Source: Terriglobia bacterium (GTDB lineage Bacteria; Acidobacteriota; Terriglobia; Acidiferrales; UBA7541). From it: a stretch of 64,000 nucleotides of DNA. Where the stretch lies: NCBI GenBank assembly GCA_020073585.1, contig JAIQEV010000001.1, forward strand, positions 95,311-159,310. Direction: 5' to 3'. Within the stretch, counting starts at the first letter, position 1. Every line of letters begins with the position of its first letter. Below are positions 45,828 through 55,972 of the stretch, one piece after another. Under the pieces are notes generated by a model that saw only the letters and a program-made list of their open reading frames with translations, had not been told where the DNA came from and made no database searches. The position numbers and the translations under genes are program-made.

Positions 45828-47258
45828 ATGAGCCCGATTATGCCAACTCCTGTGAACAAGCCGCGGTTGATCAATTCTTTCTATACCCGTGTTGTCTATC
45901 CTCTTCTGCAATCTTCCTCCTATCGCGGTTTGCCTCGGCTTTTGAAGCAAAACGGCGAGCGCGAGCGCCTGTCGCTAGAGGAAAATCGGCGGCAACAATG
46001 GGACTCATTGCTTCATCTCCTCCAACACGCCTACGATTCGACTCCCTTTTACCGGCGACGTTTTGAGGAAGCGGGCCTCCAGCCTCGGGACATTGCTTCG
46101 CCGGCCGACCTGCGGAAGCTTCCTCCCTTGACGCGCGACGATCTCCGCCTTCACCAGGACGAACTCTGGTCGCGCCGCTACCAACGGAATGATCTCCTCT
46201 CTGCCGCCACGGGCGGCACCACGGACACGCCCATTCCCCTGTTGCGCGCCCCCGAGGCCATTCCCAGGAAAGCGGCTGTCCATTCCCGCTTCAATAGCTG
46301 GGCGGGAATGTGGCCCGGGGACAAAGTGTTCTATCTGTGGGGCGCGCGGGTGGATTATCCCGAGAACCCCAGTTGGCGCTGGCGGCTCTACGACCGCTAC
46401 CTGATGCGGCGAATTTGGGCGCCGACATCGATGTTCAACGAGCAGGTGTTGGAATCGTACCGGCAGACGCTCAATCGCTTCCGTCCGCGAATTCTCTACG
46501 GGTATCCCACGCCGATCGCGCTGTTTTGTGAGTTCCTGCGCGATTCTGGCCGTCCGTTCCATCGTCCCGCCAGCGTGATTTCCACGGCGGAGCCTCTGTT
46601 GCCTCAGCACCGGCAGGTGATCGAACAAACGTTGGGATGTTCCGTGTACGAGCTGTATGGCAGCCGCGAATTCGGAATGATTGCTGCGGAATGCGAGTGC
46701 CACCAGGGTCTGCACCTGAACCCCAGCGCCGCTTACCTTGAACTTCTGCCGGTGGAAGGTGCGGAACTGGACGGCTTGCACGAAGTTCTGGTAACCGATC
46801 TGCTGAATGAGGGTATGCCGCTGATCCGTTACAAGATCAACGATTGCACCCGAGTGGGGCCCGAAGAGTGTCCCTGCGGACGGGGTTATCCGCTGATTCA
46901 GCAGATCACCGGGCGCACCATGGACAACTTTTACCTGCCGAATGGGGATGTGGTTCCCGGCATCTCTCTGCAGAACCGGGTCATTAAAGTTTGCCCGGGA
47001 GTAAAGAAGATCCAGGTCATCCAGGACACCCTGAGTGAATTCCGGGTGCGTTTTGTTCCCGGAGACTCCTTCTCGCCGGACGACCTCAAACCCCTGCAAC
47101 ACAAACTCGATGAATACTTCGGGAATTCCGTCCGGTGGAGGTTCGAAAAGGTGGACGACATCGAGCGGGAACGCTCGGGAAAAACGCGATTCTGCATTTC
47201 TCACGTGCCACGCCCGCTGCCTTCGTCTCGCACCGGACCGAACGCGGAGACGCGATGA
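45828..47258 (+). CDS. CapK/phenylacetate-CoA ligase-like adenylating enzyme 2
   Basis: Paralogue of the preceding enzyme (476 aa), with the same landmarks in the same order: ATGGTTDTPIPL, ELYGSREFGMIAAEC, VTDLLNEGMPLIRYKIND and CPCGRGYPL. Sequence outside the motifs is clearly different, so the two may use different acids or do successive steps. The P-loop-like segment has GGTTD in place of GGSTGK, which may alter nucleotide binding. The start is ATG 45828; the in-frame ATG at 45840 is an alternative. Its stop overlaps the next start (ATGA). Confidence 0.83.
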   Translation: MSPIMPTPVNKPRLINSFYTRVVYPLLQSSSYRGLPRLLKQNGERERLSLEENRRQQWDSLLHLLQHAYDSTPFYRRRFEEAGLQPRDIASPADLRKLPPLTRDDLRLHQDELWSRRYQRNDLLSAATGGTTDTPIPLLRAPEAIPRKAAVHSRFNSWAGMWPGDKVFYLWGARVDYPENPSWRWRLYDRYLMRRIWAPTSMFNEQVLESYRQTLNRFRPRILYGYPTPIALFCEFLRDSGRPFHRPASVISTAEPLLPQHRQVIEQTLGCSVYELYGSREFGMIAAECECHQGLHLNPSAAYLELLPVEGAELDGLHEVLVTDLLNEGMPLIRYKINDCTRVGPEECPCGRGYPLIQQITGRTMDNFYLPNGDVVPGISLQNRVIKVCPGVKKIQVIQDTLSEFRVRFVPGDSFSPDDLKPLQHKLDEYFGNSVRWRFEKVDDIERERSGKTRFCISHVPRPLPSSRTGPNAETR

Positions 47259-48511
47259 TTGCGCAGCGACCCATGACATTCCCGCGCCCCGGTTTCCAGG
47301 CTGTTTCCTGGCGCCGCGGCCGCCTGCGCTCCTGGGTGCTGCTCCTGAGGGCCATGACGGTAGGTTCTTTTACACTGCCGCTTTGGAGCCGGCTCGGGAA
47401 CCTCCCGGTCCGGGAAAAAACGGAAGAGACACGGAAGGAAGTGGCGGACCGTGCCGGAAGAGCGCCGGATTTTCTTACCTTTGCTTTTCATGCCCTTCCC
47501 GCCGAACTGCAGAGCCGCACGGTCATTCTGCCGTTCCGCAAGGATGTGTGGTGGGAGAAAGTTCTGCGATCCTTTCGGTTGCCGGGTCTCGCGGACCGAA
47601 GCCAGGCTTTGCGGCGGGCTTGGGCCCTGTTTCGCAAGGCGCCCGGCTTTGACGTCGTCATCACCACCGGGACACTGGATGGATTGACCTTCGCTTACTT
47701 GCAGAAATTGCGGGGGAGCCAGCGTCCGGTCCATGTGATGTACGATTGCCTCTGGTATGGCGGTAGCCGGTTGAAGCGCGCCTGGATGCGCTCCTGCCTG
47801 CGCCAGGTCGATCGTTGTGTTGTCTGGGCCTCGGTGGAGCAGGCTCGTTACGCGAGCGCATACGGTGTCGCCCCCGGGAAATTCGTCTTCATTCCGCACC
47901 ACCACTCTTTGTTGCGCTACCACTTCGAGATTGGAGACGCCGGATATGTGTTCACCGGCGGAAACGCGGATCGCGATTACCAATTCTTTTTTGAGGCCGT
48001 GCGGGACCTGTCCGTCTCTTGCCTGCTGGCCACCAACCGCCCGCGGCTTCTGGCGGACCTGCAGGTGCCCGCGAACGTGCGCCTTGTGAGTGCCACGCAC
48101 AGCGAGTTTCGGCAGTTGATGGCGCGGGCGCGGATTGTGGTCATGCCCATGCGCGCGACCCTGCTGCATGCCGGCGCGCAGCAATCCATCTTGAATGCCA
48201 TGTATATGGGCAAGCCGGTGGTCCTGACGGATCCTGAAGGCGGTGCGGATTACATCCAGCAGGGAAAGACCGGGCTGCTGGTTCCTTACGGAGATGTTCC
48301 TGCCTTGCGCGAGGCCATTGCGCGTCTCTGGCAGGAGCCCGGGGAAGCACGCGCCATTGGCGAGCGAGCCCGCGAAGCGGCAGCACCCCTCACCACCGAA
48401 CGGTGTAACACGGAGATCTGGAAACTGGCCATGCGACTTCTCACTCCAGGGGCGGACCCGGAGCTGGGTACGCCAGTAATTCGCAATGGAGATTCACAAA
48501 CGCCGGGCTAA
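47255..48511 (+). CDS. Glycosyltransferase (GT4-like, GT-B fold)
   Basis: A 418-aa GT-B type transferase. The C-terminal half has GYVFTGGNADRDYQFFFEA, an MPMRATLLHAGAQQSILNAM acceptor/donor loop, then GKPVVLTDPEGGADYIQQG and GLLVPYGDVPALREAI, the usual donor-binding end of GT4 enzymes. The N-terminal half is more divergent, with one hydrophobic stretch, so it may be membrane-associated. The start ATG overlaps the previous stop by 4 bp. The sugar and linkage cannot be read from the sequence. Confidence 0.82.
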   Translation: MIAQRPMTFPRPGFQAVSWRRGRLRSWVLLLRAMTVGSFTLPLWSRLGNLPVREKTEETRKEVADRAGRAPDFLTFAFHALPAELQSRTVILPFRKDVWWEKVLRSFRLPGLADRSQALRRAWALFRKAPGFDVVITTGTLDGLTFAYLQKLRGSQRPVHVMYDCLWYGGSRLKRAWMRSCLRQVDRCVVWASVEQARYASAYGVAPGKFVFIPHHHSLLRYHFEIGDAGYVFTGGNADRDYQFFFEAVRDLSVSCLLATNRPRLLADLQVPANVRLVSATHSEFRQLMARARIVVMPMRATLLHAGAQQSILNAMYMGKPVVLTDPEGGADYIQQGKTGLLVPYGDVPALREAIARLWQEPGEARAIGERAREAAAPLTTERCNTEIWKLAMRLLTPGADPELGTPVIRNGDSQTPG

Positions 48512-48632
48512 GTGACATTTCGCCGCGCCAATTTCCAGAAGCATCCCGCACTTTACCTTTTGGGTGCGTGAACGGGTTGAAAAAGGCGAGTCTGTTTCCG
48601 TCTGCGCAAGAATCAGGGGTCCGCAGGAGAAT

Positions 48633-50237
48633 ATGGTTACCTCGGGAGTCGAAACGACACACAAAATGGGTAAATCTCCGGTTTCTGCATCGTGGATTAC
48701 GCGCAGCGTGCTCAGTAACTGGTTCGGCCTTGCGGCCAACCTCGCTATCAGCTTCTTCTTGGCTCCGTTTGTCGTGCATCGGCTGGGCAACAGCGCTTAC
48801 GGCATCTGGGCGCTCATGTTGCAACTCACCGGTTACATGGGTGTCGTAGACGTCGGTCTGCGCTCGGCGCTGGTCCGGTTTGTTTCCCGGCTCAAGGCGC
48901 AAAACGACCAAGCTGGCCTCAACGAATTGCTGAGCACGACTTTGCAGCTCTACGCGGGGTTTGCCCTTCTTTGCTTTGCAGGCGGATCATTTTTGGCGGT
49001 TTTCGTTCTTCCGCACTTGCACGTTCCTCCCCATCTGCTGCCTGAGGCGCGCACCACTCTCTTCATCGCCGCCGCGATTCTGGCGTCGGATTTCCTCTTC
49101 GCGACTTTCCAGGGAAGTCTGGCGGGTCTTTCCCGTTGGGATCTCCGCAACCTGATCTCCACCGGTGTTCTGATCCTGCGGGCGAGCCTGATCATTACCG
49201 TTCTTCGCGCGGGGCACGGACTCATTGCGCTCGCGCTCGTACAACTCTCCGCATCCCTCGTCGGTCACGGGATCGAGATCTATTTCCTACGGCGGCTCTT
49301 GCCCGGCCTGAGGTTTTCCTGGCAGTCGCTGCGGAACAAGTTCCTGCGCCCGATTTTTAGTCACAGTGCCAATTCCATGCTCATCAGCTTGGGTGTGGGC
49401 ATTAACTACCAGGTTGACGCCATCGTGATCGCCGCATTTCTCCACGTGCAGGAAGTCACCTTTTATGTCATCGGTTTCAACCTGATCAAGTATTTGCGGG
49501 ATTTGATCAATGCCAGCACCATGATCGTCGCGCCTCTCGCCAGCCACCTGGATGCCCAGGGAGACTCGCATAAAGTGAGCCTGTTGCTCACCCGCGGCAG
49601 TAAGTATGTCCTTCTGCTTGCCTATCTGGGTTGCGCCAGCTTGCTCTGCCTCGGTACCGACTTCATCCGCTTGTGGATGGGAGAGGAATATGCCCTGCGC
49701 TCCGGCAAGGTCGTCACGATTCTCGCACTCGGCCTGTTCTTCTCCCTCTCGGAGAACATCATTGCGCACCTCTTGTACGGTCTGGGCAAGCATCGGCTCA
49801 ATGTATGGTGCACGGGGGCCGAAGCAATAGTAAATCTGAGTGCCAGCATATTCCTGGTTCGTCACTTCGGGATTTACGGTGTGGCAGCGGGTACTACGGT
49901 GGCTTCTCTGGTGGTGCGGGGATGGTTTTTCCCGCATGTGGCGCTCAAAGTCTTCCATGTGCGCTGGAAGGAATTCCTTCGTGATTCGGTGCTCCCCACG
50001 ATTTTGCCCACGGTGACTTTTGCCGCCGGGACCCTTGCGACGCGGCACTTCCTTCCCGTGCGCCATTACGGGACCCTGCTTCTAGCCGCACTGGGAGGCC
50101 TCCTCGTCTATTTGCCTGTCCTCTGGAAGTTCGGGCTGAATGCCGCTGAGCGCTGGCAGTTTCGGGAGCACCTGGCGGCTTTCTTGCGCCGGGATTCCCG
50201 GATGCGCTCTTTTGCGGACGCCATTCAGCCGGATTGA
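48633..50237 (+). CDS. Wzx-like polysaccharide flippase (MOP superfamily)
   Basis: A polytopic protein of 534 aa with about 12-14 helices, starting SVLSNWFGLAANLAISFFLAPF, which is typical of the polysaccharide biosynthesis (PST) flippases. It probably moves the undecaprenyl-linked repeat unit to the periplasm for polymerisation by the ligase-like protein at 43047. Short charged loops separate the helices and the C-terminus ends in a charged tail. ATG 48633 lies four bases after AGGAGA; earlier in-frame starts are not supported. It follows the glycosyltransferase by 121 bp. Confidence 0.9.
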   Translation: MVTSGVETTHKMGKSPVSASWITRSVLSNWFGLAANLAISFFLAPFVVHRLGNSAYGIWALMLQLTGYMGVVDVGLRSALVRFVSRLKAQNDQAGLNELLSTTLQLYAGFALLCFAGGSFLAVFVLPHLHVPPHLLPEARTTLFIAAAILASDFLFATFQGSLAGLSRWDLRNLISTGVLILRASLIITVLRAGHGLIALALVQLSASLVGHGIEIYFLRRLLPGLRFSWQSLRNKFLRPIFSHSANSMLISLGVGINYQVDAIVIAAFLHVQEVTFYVIGFNLIKYLRDLINASTMIVAPLASHLDAQGDSHKVSLLLTRGSKYVLLLAYLGCASLLCLGTDFIRLWMGEEYALRSGKVVTILALGLFFSLSENIIAHLLYGLGKHRLNVWCTGAEAIVNLSASIFLVRHFGIYGVAAGTTVASLVVRGWFFPHVALKVFHVRWKEFLRDSVLPTILPTVTFAAGTLATRHFLPVRHYGTLLLAALGGLLVYLPVLWKFGLNAAERWQFREHLAAFLRRDSRMRSFADAIQPD

Positions 50238-50262
50238 AAAGAGTGCTGGAGAAGAATCTCTG

Positions 50263-51207
50263 ATGCCAAAAGTGAGCGTGATTATCCCCGTTTACAACGG
50301 GGGAAAATACATCGCCGCGACGCTCGAAACTGTGTTTGCACAGACGTTTCGGGATTTCGAAGTGATCGTCATTAATGACGGTTCTTCTGACGGCACAGAG
50401 CAAGTCCTCAGCCCATACCGCGGCCGCATCGTTTATCTGCTCAACGATCACGGGGGACCAGCATTGAGCCGCAATCGCGGCCTGGATGCAGCCTCTGGAA
50501 CCCATATCGCTTTTCTCGACGCCGATGATCTTTGGCATCCGGAAAAGCTAGAAAAACAAGTGGCCTGTGCCGAGGCCCACCCCGAATACGGGATTATCAC
50601 CACCGATGCCGCTGTATTTGACGGGACGGGAATCCTGGCAACTTCTTCCAAGGCCGGCAAGCACATCCCCAGCGGATTCGTGCTGGAGCACCTGCTTTTC
50701 GATAATTGGATTGGGACTTCCTGTGCCATGGTCCGCCGCGAGTGCTTCGAAAAGGTCGGAAAATTCGACGAAGAGCGGTTCGTCTGGGGTGAGGACTGGA
50801 TCATGTGGATGCGGATCGCTGCGCATTATCCCGTCTATTTTCTCGACGAGGTATTGGTGCAGTACCGGGTGCATCCGCAAGGCTACAGCCGGGCCAATCT
50901 GGAGAAGCACTTCCAGGATCTTTTGTATGATTTGGATAAGCTGGAGAGGTTCATTCCCAAACTTTCTGCCCGCCCGGAACTGGTGCGGGAAGCCAGATTT
51001 CGCCTTTGCCTGCGCAGCGGCTGGGATGATTTACAAAGCCTGGAAGTGGACCGGGCGCGAGATAAATTGCGCCGCGCGGTGCGCTATAAGCCGCAGAGCG
51101 TGAAAGCCTGGGCGCTTCTGGGAAGCGCCTGCGTGCCGCCGGCTATTCTGCGGGCGGTTAAATACACGCTGAAGTCCGCGCGTCGCATGTTCCGGAATCA
51201 TTCTTAG
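50263..51207 (+). CDS. GT2 family glycosyltransferase
   Basis: A soluble GT2 enzyme (314 aa) starting VSVIIPVYNGGKYI, with VINDGSSDGTEQ, LSRNRGLDAASG and the metal site LDADDLW, then WGEDWIMWMRIA as the acceptor-base region. The C-terminal 80 residues are helical without membrane segments. It is likely to add one sugar to the EPS repeat unit. It starts 25 bp after the flippase stop, in the same operon. Confidence 0.88.
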   Translation: MPKVSVIIPVYNGGKYIAATLETVFAQTFRDFEVIVINDGSSDGTEQVLSPYRGRIVYLLNDHGGPALSRNRGLDAASGTHIAFLDADDLWHPEKLEKQVACAEAHPEYGIITTDAAVFDGTGILATSSKAGKHIPSGFVLEHLLFDNWIGTSCAMVRRECFEKVGKFDEERFVWGEDWIMWMRIAAHYPVYFLDEVLVQYRVHPQGYSRANLEKHFQDLLYDLDKLERFIPKLSARPELVREARFRLCLRSGWDDLQSLEVDRARDKLRRAVRYKPQSVKAWALLGSACVPPAILRAVKYTLKSARRMFRNHS

Positions 51208-51243
51208 AATTCGCAATCCGCCGTATAGGGTGAGGGAGGACCA

Positions 51244-53142
51244 GTGGTGAAGCCGATTCAGCGTTTGGGCCGGTTCCTCAAGAAACCTTGGCGCGAACAC
51301 GCTAGCCCGGAACTCCTTAAGTCCATCGCGCCCGCAGACGTCGCCGTGCTCCTTGCCCTTCTGGTATTTGGGCTCATGCTTCTTGGGTTTTACCTGCGGG
51401 TCGAGAGTTTTCAAGAAGACAGTTCGTACTACATGGGTTTGGCTGACTCCCTGATCGCAAAAGGACGTTTTGAATTCGATTTCAAGCCGCACACCCAGCA
51501 TCCGCCCGGCTTTCCCATGATCCTGGCGCTCGTCTCCCTCGTTTTTGGCGGGACGTATCCGGTGTTTGCACATACCGCGGCGATCTGCGGGAGTCTGGCT
51601 CTTTTCCTGGCCTATTTTCTTCTGCGCCGCAAGGATGGGCGCATGGTGGCGGCCGCGGCGTGTCTGCTGCTCGGCTCGTCGCCTTTCTTCTTTGAGTTCG
51701 GCACGCAGAGTTTTCTCTCCGAGCTGCCCTTTTTCCTCACCACGATGCTGGCCCTCCTTCTTGCAAGCCGTTTTCAGACGCTGAAGAACTGGCCGGCGCG
51801 AACTCTTTCCTGGCTTCTTCTGGTTTTTTGCGTGCTCCTTTCCTTGCTGATCCGTTCTGCCGGATTAGCCCTATTGGGCGGGATTGGTTTGTGGCTTGCA
51901 TACTCCCTGATCGCCGACAGGCGAGAAGCGCGGCTCCGTCTGAAGACCTTTGCGCCTGTTTTGATCCTCGGGCTCGGTCTCCAGATGCTATGGGCAGGCT
52001 GGGTCAAGAAAGTCGAGGTGCAGGACTGGCCCGGCCAATACATGAACACCTACGCGAACCAAATGCGGATGAAGAACCCCCGTTATCCGGAGCAGGGAAT
52101 CGCGTCCCCCGGCGATATTCTTCACCGCGCTGCTGAAAATCTTGCCCTCCACGGGGCGCACTTTTCCGAGTTGCTCACCCGGGCGAACTGGATTGCCCCG
52201 CTCTGGTATTCGCCGGCGGTTTTGCTTCCGATTATCCTGCTTGGGCTGGGCTGCGGCGTTTCCGTGTTTCGAGACCGAGGCGATTTCTTGGCCTGGTATT
52301 TCCTTTGTTACGTGGGCATCTTCTTGTTCTGGCCCTTTGATCCCGGTCCCCGGGCTATCCTGCCGGTCTTCCCCCTGGCATTTCTCTATTTTTGGCGTGG
52401 TGCGGCGTGGTTCGCGAAGATGGCGTCGCAGCGGCCTCGGGCAGCGTTCGGATCGGGCTTTCTCTTTTCGATCATTCTTTGCGCGTTTTCGTGGTTCTGG
52501 ATCCGTTCGCACGGTAGCGCAATAGGATCGCAGGCAAAACTCTCCCTGGTCTTTTGGCTCCTGCTCGCTGCCGCCTGCGGCCTGTTTCTGTGGCCCCGCT
52601 CCGGGGCGCTTCTCGAGCGGATCCGCGCCTCGGCATGGTCATCCCGGCCGATGGTGTCCGTCTGGGGAGAGCCCTTGACCGTCCCGCTTCTCGGGGGCCT
52701 GGCTGGGTTGCTGGCTCTGGTGGCGCTGGGGCTCTTCTTGCAGCTCGGCATGGGCATGGCCAACTTGTCGCCAGACCCATCCAAATTCCTTCACTATCCC
52801 TCGGTGGACGCCGCGCAATGGATCGCGCGGAACGCTCTTCCTACCGATGTCGTGATGGCGGGACAAGAAGCCATCGTGCACAGGATCTCTGGCAGAAGAG
52901 TCATCCTGTTTCCGGTCAGCAGCAACTCGCAAATGATCATGGACGTGCTGCGCAATCGAGATGTCCGCTACTTAATCGTCCTCCAGGACACGAATAAGCA
53001 CCCCTTTTTCTTCCCCACCGAGGATCAGCGCTGGCGATCCCTATCCGCCGCCTATCCAGAGGCCTTCGGCCTGGTTCGCCACGGGCCGGGATATGAGATT
53101 TACCAGGTCGCGGGGGAGCCTCACGCCAAGGCAGCCAACTAG
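51244..53142 (+). CDS. GT39-like polytopic membrane glycosyltransferase
   Basis: The last gene of the EPS operon. The 632-aa protein has about 12 helices. The first loop contains ESFQEDSSYYMGLADSL with acidic residues, and TQHPPGFPM follows, as in the PMT/ArnT family that uses polyprenyl-phosphate sugars. The C-terminal soluble part (about 510-632) resembles that of the protein at 27488. It could transfer a side-chain sugar or modify a lipid carrier. The GTG start at 51244 follows an AGGGAGG ribosome site. Confidence 0.8.
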   Translation: MVKPIQRLGRFLKKPWREHASPELLKSIAPADVAVLLALLVFGLMLLGFYLRVESFQEDSSYYMGLADSLIAKGRFEFDFKPHTQHPPGFPMILALVSLVFGGTYPVFAHTAAICGSLALFLAYFLLRRKDGRMVAAAACLLLGSSPFFFEFGTQSFLSELPFFLTTMLALLLASRFQTLKNWPARTLSWLLLVFCVLLSLLIRSAGLALLGGIGLWLAYSLIADRREARLRLKTFAPVLILGLGLQMLWAGWVKKVEVQDWPGQYMNTYANQMRMKNPRYPEQGIASPGDILHRAAENLALHGAHFSELLTRANWIAPLWYSPAVLLPIILLGLGCGVSVFRDRGDFLAWYFLCYVGIFLFWPFDPGPRAILPVFPLAFLYFWRGAAWFAKMASQRPRAAFGSGFLFSIILCAFSWFWIRSHGSAIGSQAKLSLVFWLLLAAACGLFLWPRSGALLERIRASAWSSRPMVSVWGEPLTVPLLGGLAGLLALVALGLFLQLGMGMANLSPDPSKFLHYPSVDAAQWIARNALPTDVVMAGQEAIVHRISGRRVILFPVSSNSQMIMDVLRNRDVRYLIVLQDTNKHPFFFPTEDQRWRSLSAAYPEAFGLVRHGPGYEIYQVAGEPHAKAAN

Positions 53143-53220
53143 GCGGGTGTCTTGCGCTCGGCGAATCAGCAGCGGGCGAGGAGTCTTGCAAGTTTCCCGT
53201 TACTCTCCAGCGAAAAAGGA

Positions 53221-53244
53221 AAAGCCGCCCCGAAGGGCGGCTTT
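53221..53244. terminator. Hairpin terminator at the end of the EPS operon
   Basis: AAAGCCGCCC and GGGCGGCTTT form a perfect 10-bp stem around CGAA. A-rich sequence on the left (from about 53213) gives a T tract when read on the minus strand. It lies 78 bp after the last EPS gene and 92 bp before the stop of the oppositely oriented lipoprotein gene, so it can serve both transcripts. Confidence 0.85.
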
Positions 53245-53335
53245 CCGGTTTGCCAAATTGACCTGATTCTCTAACTGGGCCTAAACGCCGGGACTTTCCG
53301 CGGCGTGAACCCCGGCCCCCGGCTATGCTCCTGCG

Positions 53336-55786
53336 TCACTTGCAGGAGACCGTCTGGCTGGTGGTCTGAGTGACATTCGCCGTGAAGGGCGTCACGGTGC
53401 AGCCCGTGGCAGTGACCGAGACCGCGTGCGGCGTATGCATCTCCTTGGTCACGCCGCTCGTGCTGTTGAACATTTTGAATTCGTTCAGCACCACGGAGAT
53501 CTGCCCGTTGGCATCCGTCGTCCCGCTGAACACCTGCTGGTTCAGTGCATCTTTGATCGAGACTGCGGCCCCTGGAAGAGCGGCCCCGGCGCTGTTCTGC
53601 ACTGTCAATGTGTACGTCCAGTCGATGAAGTACTCGGCATAGGCGTGCGTCGAGTCAATCGCCGTCATGTCGGTCAAGTCTTTTGCCGCTCCGCCGGTGA
53701 AGGTCGTATCGATGAAATGAACGTTGTAGACCGGACCGTTCGGACGCCAATTGTAGAAGTGGAAGGTAGTGTACGGCACGCTGCCGCCGCGCGGGTTGTT
53801 TCCCTTGCCGAGCGTGCATTGCGTGCAGGTGAACCCGCCCGTGAGCCCCAGGTCCTCAAAAGTGACGGTGGCATTGTCGCCCACGAAGGTATCGCGCAGG
53901 GAAGTGAAGGTAGCCGTGACACCATTGGATTCGATGCTGAGCGCCCCTCCCTTCAGGACATTCCCCTGCGCATCGTAACCATCGGCGCCGGGATCGTTTT
54001 GCTGCGTATAGGTACTGTCGTGAGACACGTTGCCGACATTGAAAGTGCTGAGACGCAGAGCGCTCGCCGCGCACTTTGTCCCGTTGGCATTGAGGGCCGC
54101 TCGCGCTAAGACGACGTTGTTGTAGACCGTGTTATTGGAGGAGTTGTCGTCAAACTGGATCCCGTAGGTTCCAAAGGCAAACGAACCGCAGCCGGTGCAT
54201 GGGGGTGTGCCGTTATCCCCGCAGTTCATGCCCGCCTCGACGACGTTAACAGTGTTGTCGTGGATCAATTGGGCGAAACCGCGAATGTTCGACGAACCGG
54301 CCGTGCAAGGGCTGCTGAAACACGAGCCGCTGGAGAAGATTCCCCGGCCGGAAACGGGATGTACGTTGTTGTTGTTCACTTCGATATGGTCGCCGTAGGC
54401 CACGATGCCGAAGTCGTTCGACCATTGGCCGACAAAGGAGACGTCGTTGCTGAAGACTTTCGATTGCGGCGTGGGAACGAAGATCCCGCCCTGCGGTGCG
54501 CCAGTGATCGTCTGATTGTTGATCGTGGCTCCGGGAGTTCCCGTGATGTTTTCCAGCTTGATGGCCATGCCGTTGAACGCCGAGCGGTTGATGGAGCCAC
54601 CGGTGTTGTCGATGATCTTGTTGTTGTACAGCACGTTTCCGTTCCCGCCATTGGAGTATCGGATCTTGACCGGAATCGTGTTCACGCCGCTGATGGTGAT
54701 GGTCATGTCGTGCATAACGATGCCCGTCTTGGCGGAGTCATAGCGGACGGCATTCGAGTCCGAAGCGGTGACGCCGGAGGCCATGGTGATCGAGCCGCCG
54801 TACACCGTGAAATTATCGAACGGCCCGGTCGAACCGGCGGGGCACGCAACGTCAGCGAGGGCATTGCAGGCCAGGATACCGAAGACTTGGGAGCCTCCCG
54901 AGGAGGTTCCGTAGGTGGCCGTATGGCCGTTCAGGTTCAGCGTGATGCTGTCTGCCTGAATCGTAAAGCAGGTTCCGGACGAAGAAACGTCATTCTGGAG
55001 CACATAGGTCGTACCCGTATTGGCCAGCACCCCGCATGCTGTCACGGGTGTCCCCGAAGTGGCCGTGCCGATGGCCACGGTAAACGCCTTGCTCGCGGTT
55101 TGTGGCGCCGCGGTGGAATCCTTCACCTGTACCGTGAAAGGGAAGCTCCCGGCCTGGCTCGGCGTCCCGGAGATCTGCCCCGTGGACGCATTCAGCGTCA
55201 GTCCTGGCGGCAGGGAACCCGAACTCACCGACCAGCTATAAGGGGTCGTGCCCCCGCTGGCCGCCAGCGCTGCGGAATAGGGAACACTCGCCTGCCCATT
55301 GGGCAACGACGAAGTAGTGATGGACAGCGGCGTCGGTCCCGGCGCTGCCGCAATGGTCAGGGACAGCGCTTTGGTCGCGGTCTGTGCGGGGGAACTGGAA
55401 TCCGCAATCTGTACGCTGAATGAAGAGGTGCCAGACTGGGTGGGCGTCCCGGAGATCTGCCCCGTGGATGCAGTCAGCGTCAGTCCCGCCGGCAAGGAAC
55501 CCGAACTCACCGACCAACTATAAGGGGTGGTGCCCCCGCTCGCCGCCAGCGTGGCGGAATAAGTCGAACTGACCTGCCCGCTCGGCAAGGACGACGTGGT
55601 GATGGATACCGGCGTGGGCCCGGGCGCGGGGCTTGGTGAGGTCGTCGTGCTGGACTTCACCAATCCCGAGCAGCCCGCCTGCCCCAGAATGACCGCGAAA
55701 ATGAGTGCGAAATAGATTGTAAATAAGACCGCTTTAGACGGCCGAATTCCTCGGCCCCAGAATCCGGAATTACCCTCGATGTGCAT
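53336..55786 (-). CDS. Secreted lipoprotein with two Ig-like domains and a right-handed beta-helix
   Basis: The 816-aa protein has a membrane-targeting N-terminus with a lipobox-like ILGQAGCSG, so it is probably lipid-anchored. Two near-identical Ig-like (putative Ig / He_PIG) domains follow ([18 protein letters not shown] and [18 protein letters not shown]). Then comes a long region of short Asn/Thr/Gly-rich turns (about 290-600) characteristic of parallel beta-helix polysaccharide-binding or lyase proteins. A C-terminal region ([15 protein letters not shown]) resembles a carboxypeptidase regulatory-like domain. It is a paralogue of the protein at 55973. ATG 55786 lies seven bases after GGGGAGA. 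It may bind or cleave the EPS. Confidence 0.82.
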   Translation of the reverse strand: MHIEGNSGFWGRGIRPSKAVLFTIYFALIFAVILGQAGCSGLVKSSTTTSPSPAPGPTPVSITTSSLPSGQVSSTYSATLAASGGTTPYSWSVSSGSLPAGLTLTASTGQISGTPTQSGTSSFSVQIADSSSPAQTATKALSLTIAAAPGPTPLSITTSSLPNGQASVPYSAALAASGGTTPYSWSVSSGSLPPGLTLNASTGQISGTPSQAGSFPFTVQVKDSTAAPQTASKAFTVAIGTATSGTPVTACGVLANTGTTYVLQNDVSSSGTCFTIQADSITLNLNGHTATYGTSSGGSQVFGILACNALADVACPAGSTGPFDNFTVYGGSITMASGVTASDSNAVRYDSAKTGIVMHDMTITISGVNTIPVKIRYSNGGNGNVLYNNKIIDNTGGSINRSAFNGMAIKLENITGTPGATINNQTITGAPQGGIFVPTPQSKVFSNDVSFVGQWSNDFGIVAYGDHIEVNNNNVHPVSGRGIFSSGSCFSSPCTAGSSNIRGFAQLIHDNTVNVVEAGMNCGDNGTPPCTGCGSFAFGTYGIQFDDNSSNNTVYNNVVLARAALNANGTKCAASALRLSTFNVGNVSHDSTYTQQNDPGADGYDAQGNVLKGGALSIESNGVTATFTSLRDTFVGDNATVTFEDLGLTGGFTCTQCTLGKGNNPRGGSVPYTTFHFYNWRPNGPVYNVHFIDTTFTGGAAKDLTDMTAIDSTHAYAEYFIDWTYTLTVQNSAGAALPGAAVSIKDALNQQVFSGTTDANGQISVVLNEFKMFNSTSGVTKEMHTPHAVSVTATGCTVTPFTANVTQTTSQTVSCK

Positions 55787-55920
55787 GACTTTCTCCCCAC
55801 GCACATTGTCGGGTGCGGCATGGGCCTCCACAACTGGACTGCCGGACAGATTTAGGGATAGACGCGGGACTGTACTTCGGGCAAAGGCCAGTCCTGAATA
55901 GGAGCGGCGCGACACACGCC

Positions 55921-55937
55921 GGCAAATCCCCTGCCAT
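55921..55937 (-). promoter_or_regulatory. Sigma54 promoter of the beta-helix lipoprotein gene
   Basis: On the minus strand: ATGGCAGGGGATTTGCC. It matches TGGCACG-N4-TTGC except for one base, with GG and GC ten bases apart, and is almost the same as the exosortase promoter. Transcription would start near 55911, about 125 nt before the ATG at 55786. A weaker match, AGGACTGGCCTTTGCC, occurs at 55880-55895. Confidence 0.65.
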
Positions 55938-55972
55938 CCGCGCGCCGCATGGGTCGTTCGGGAAGGGAATCG

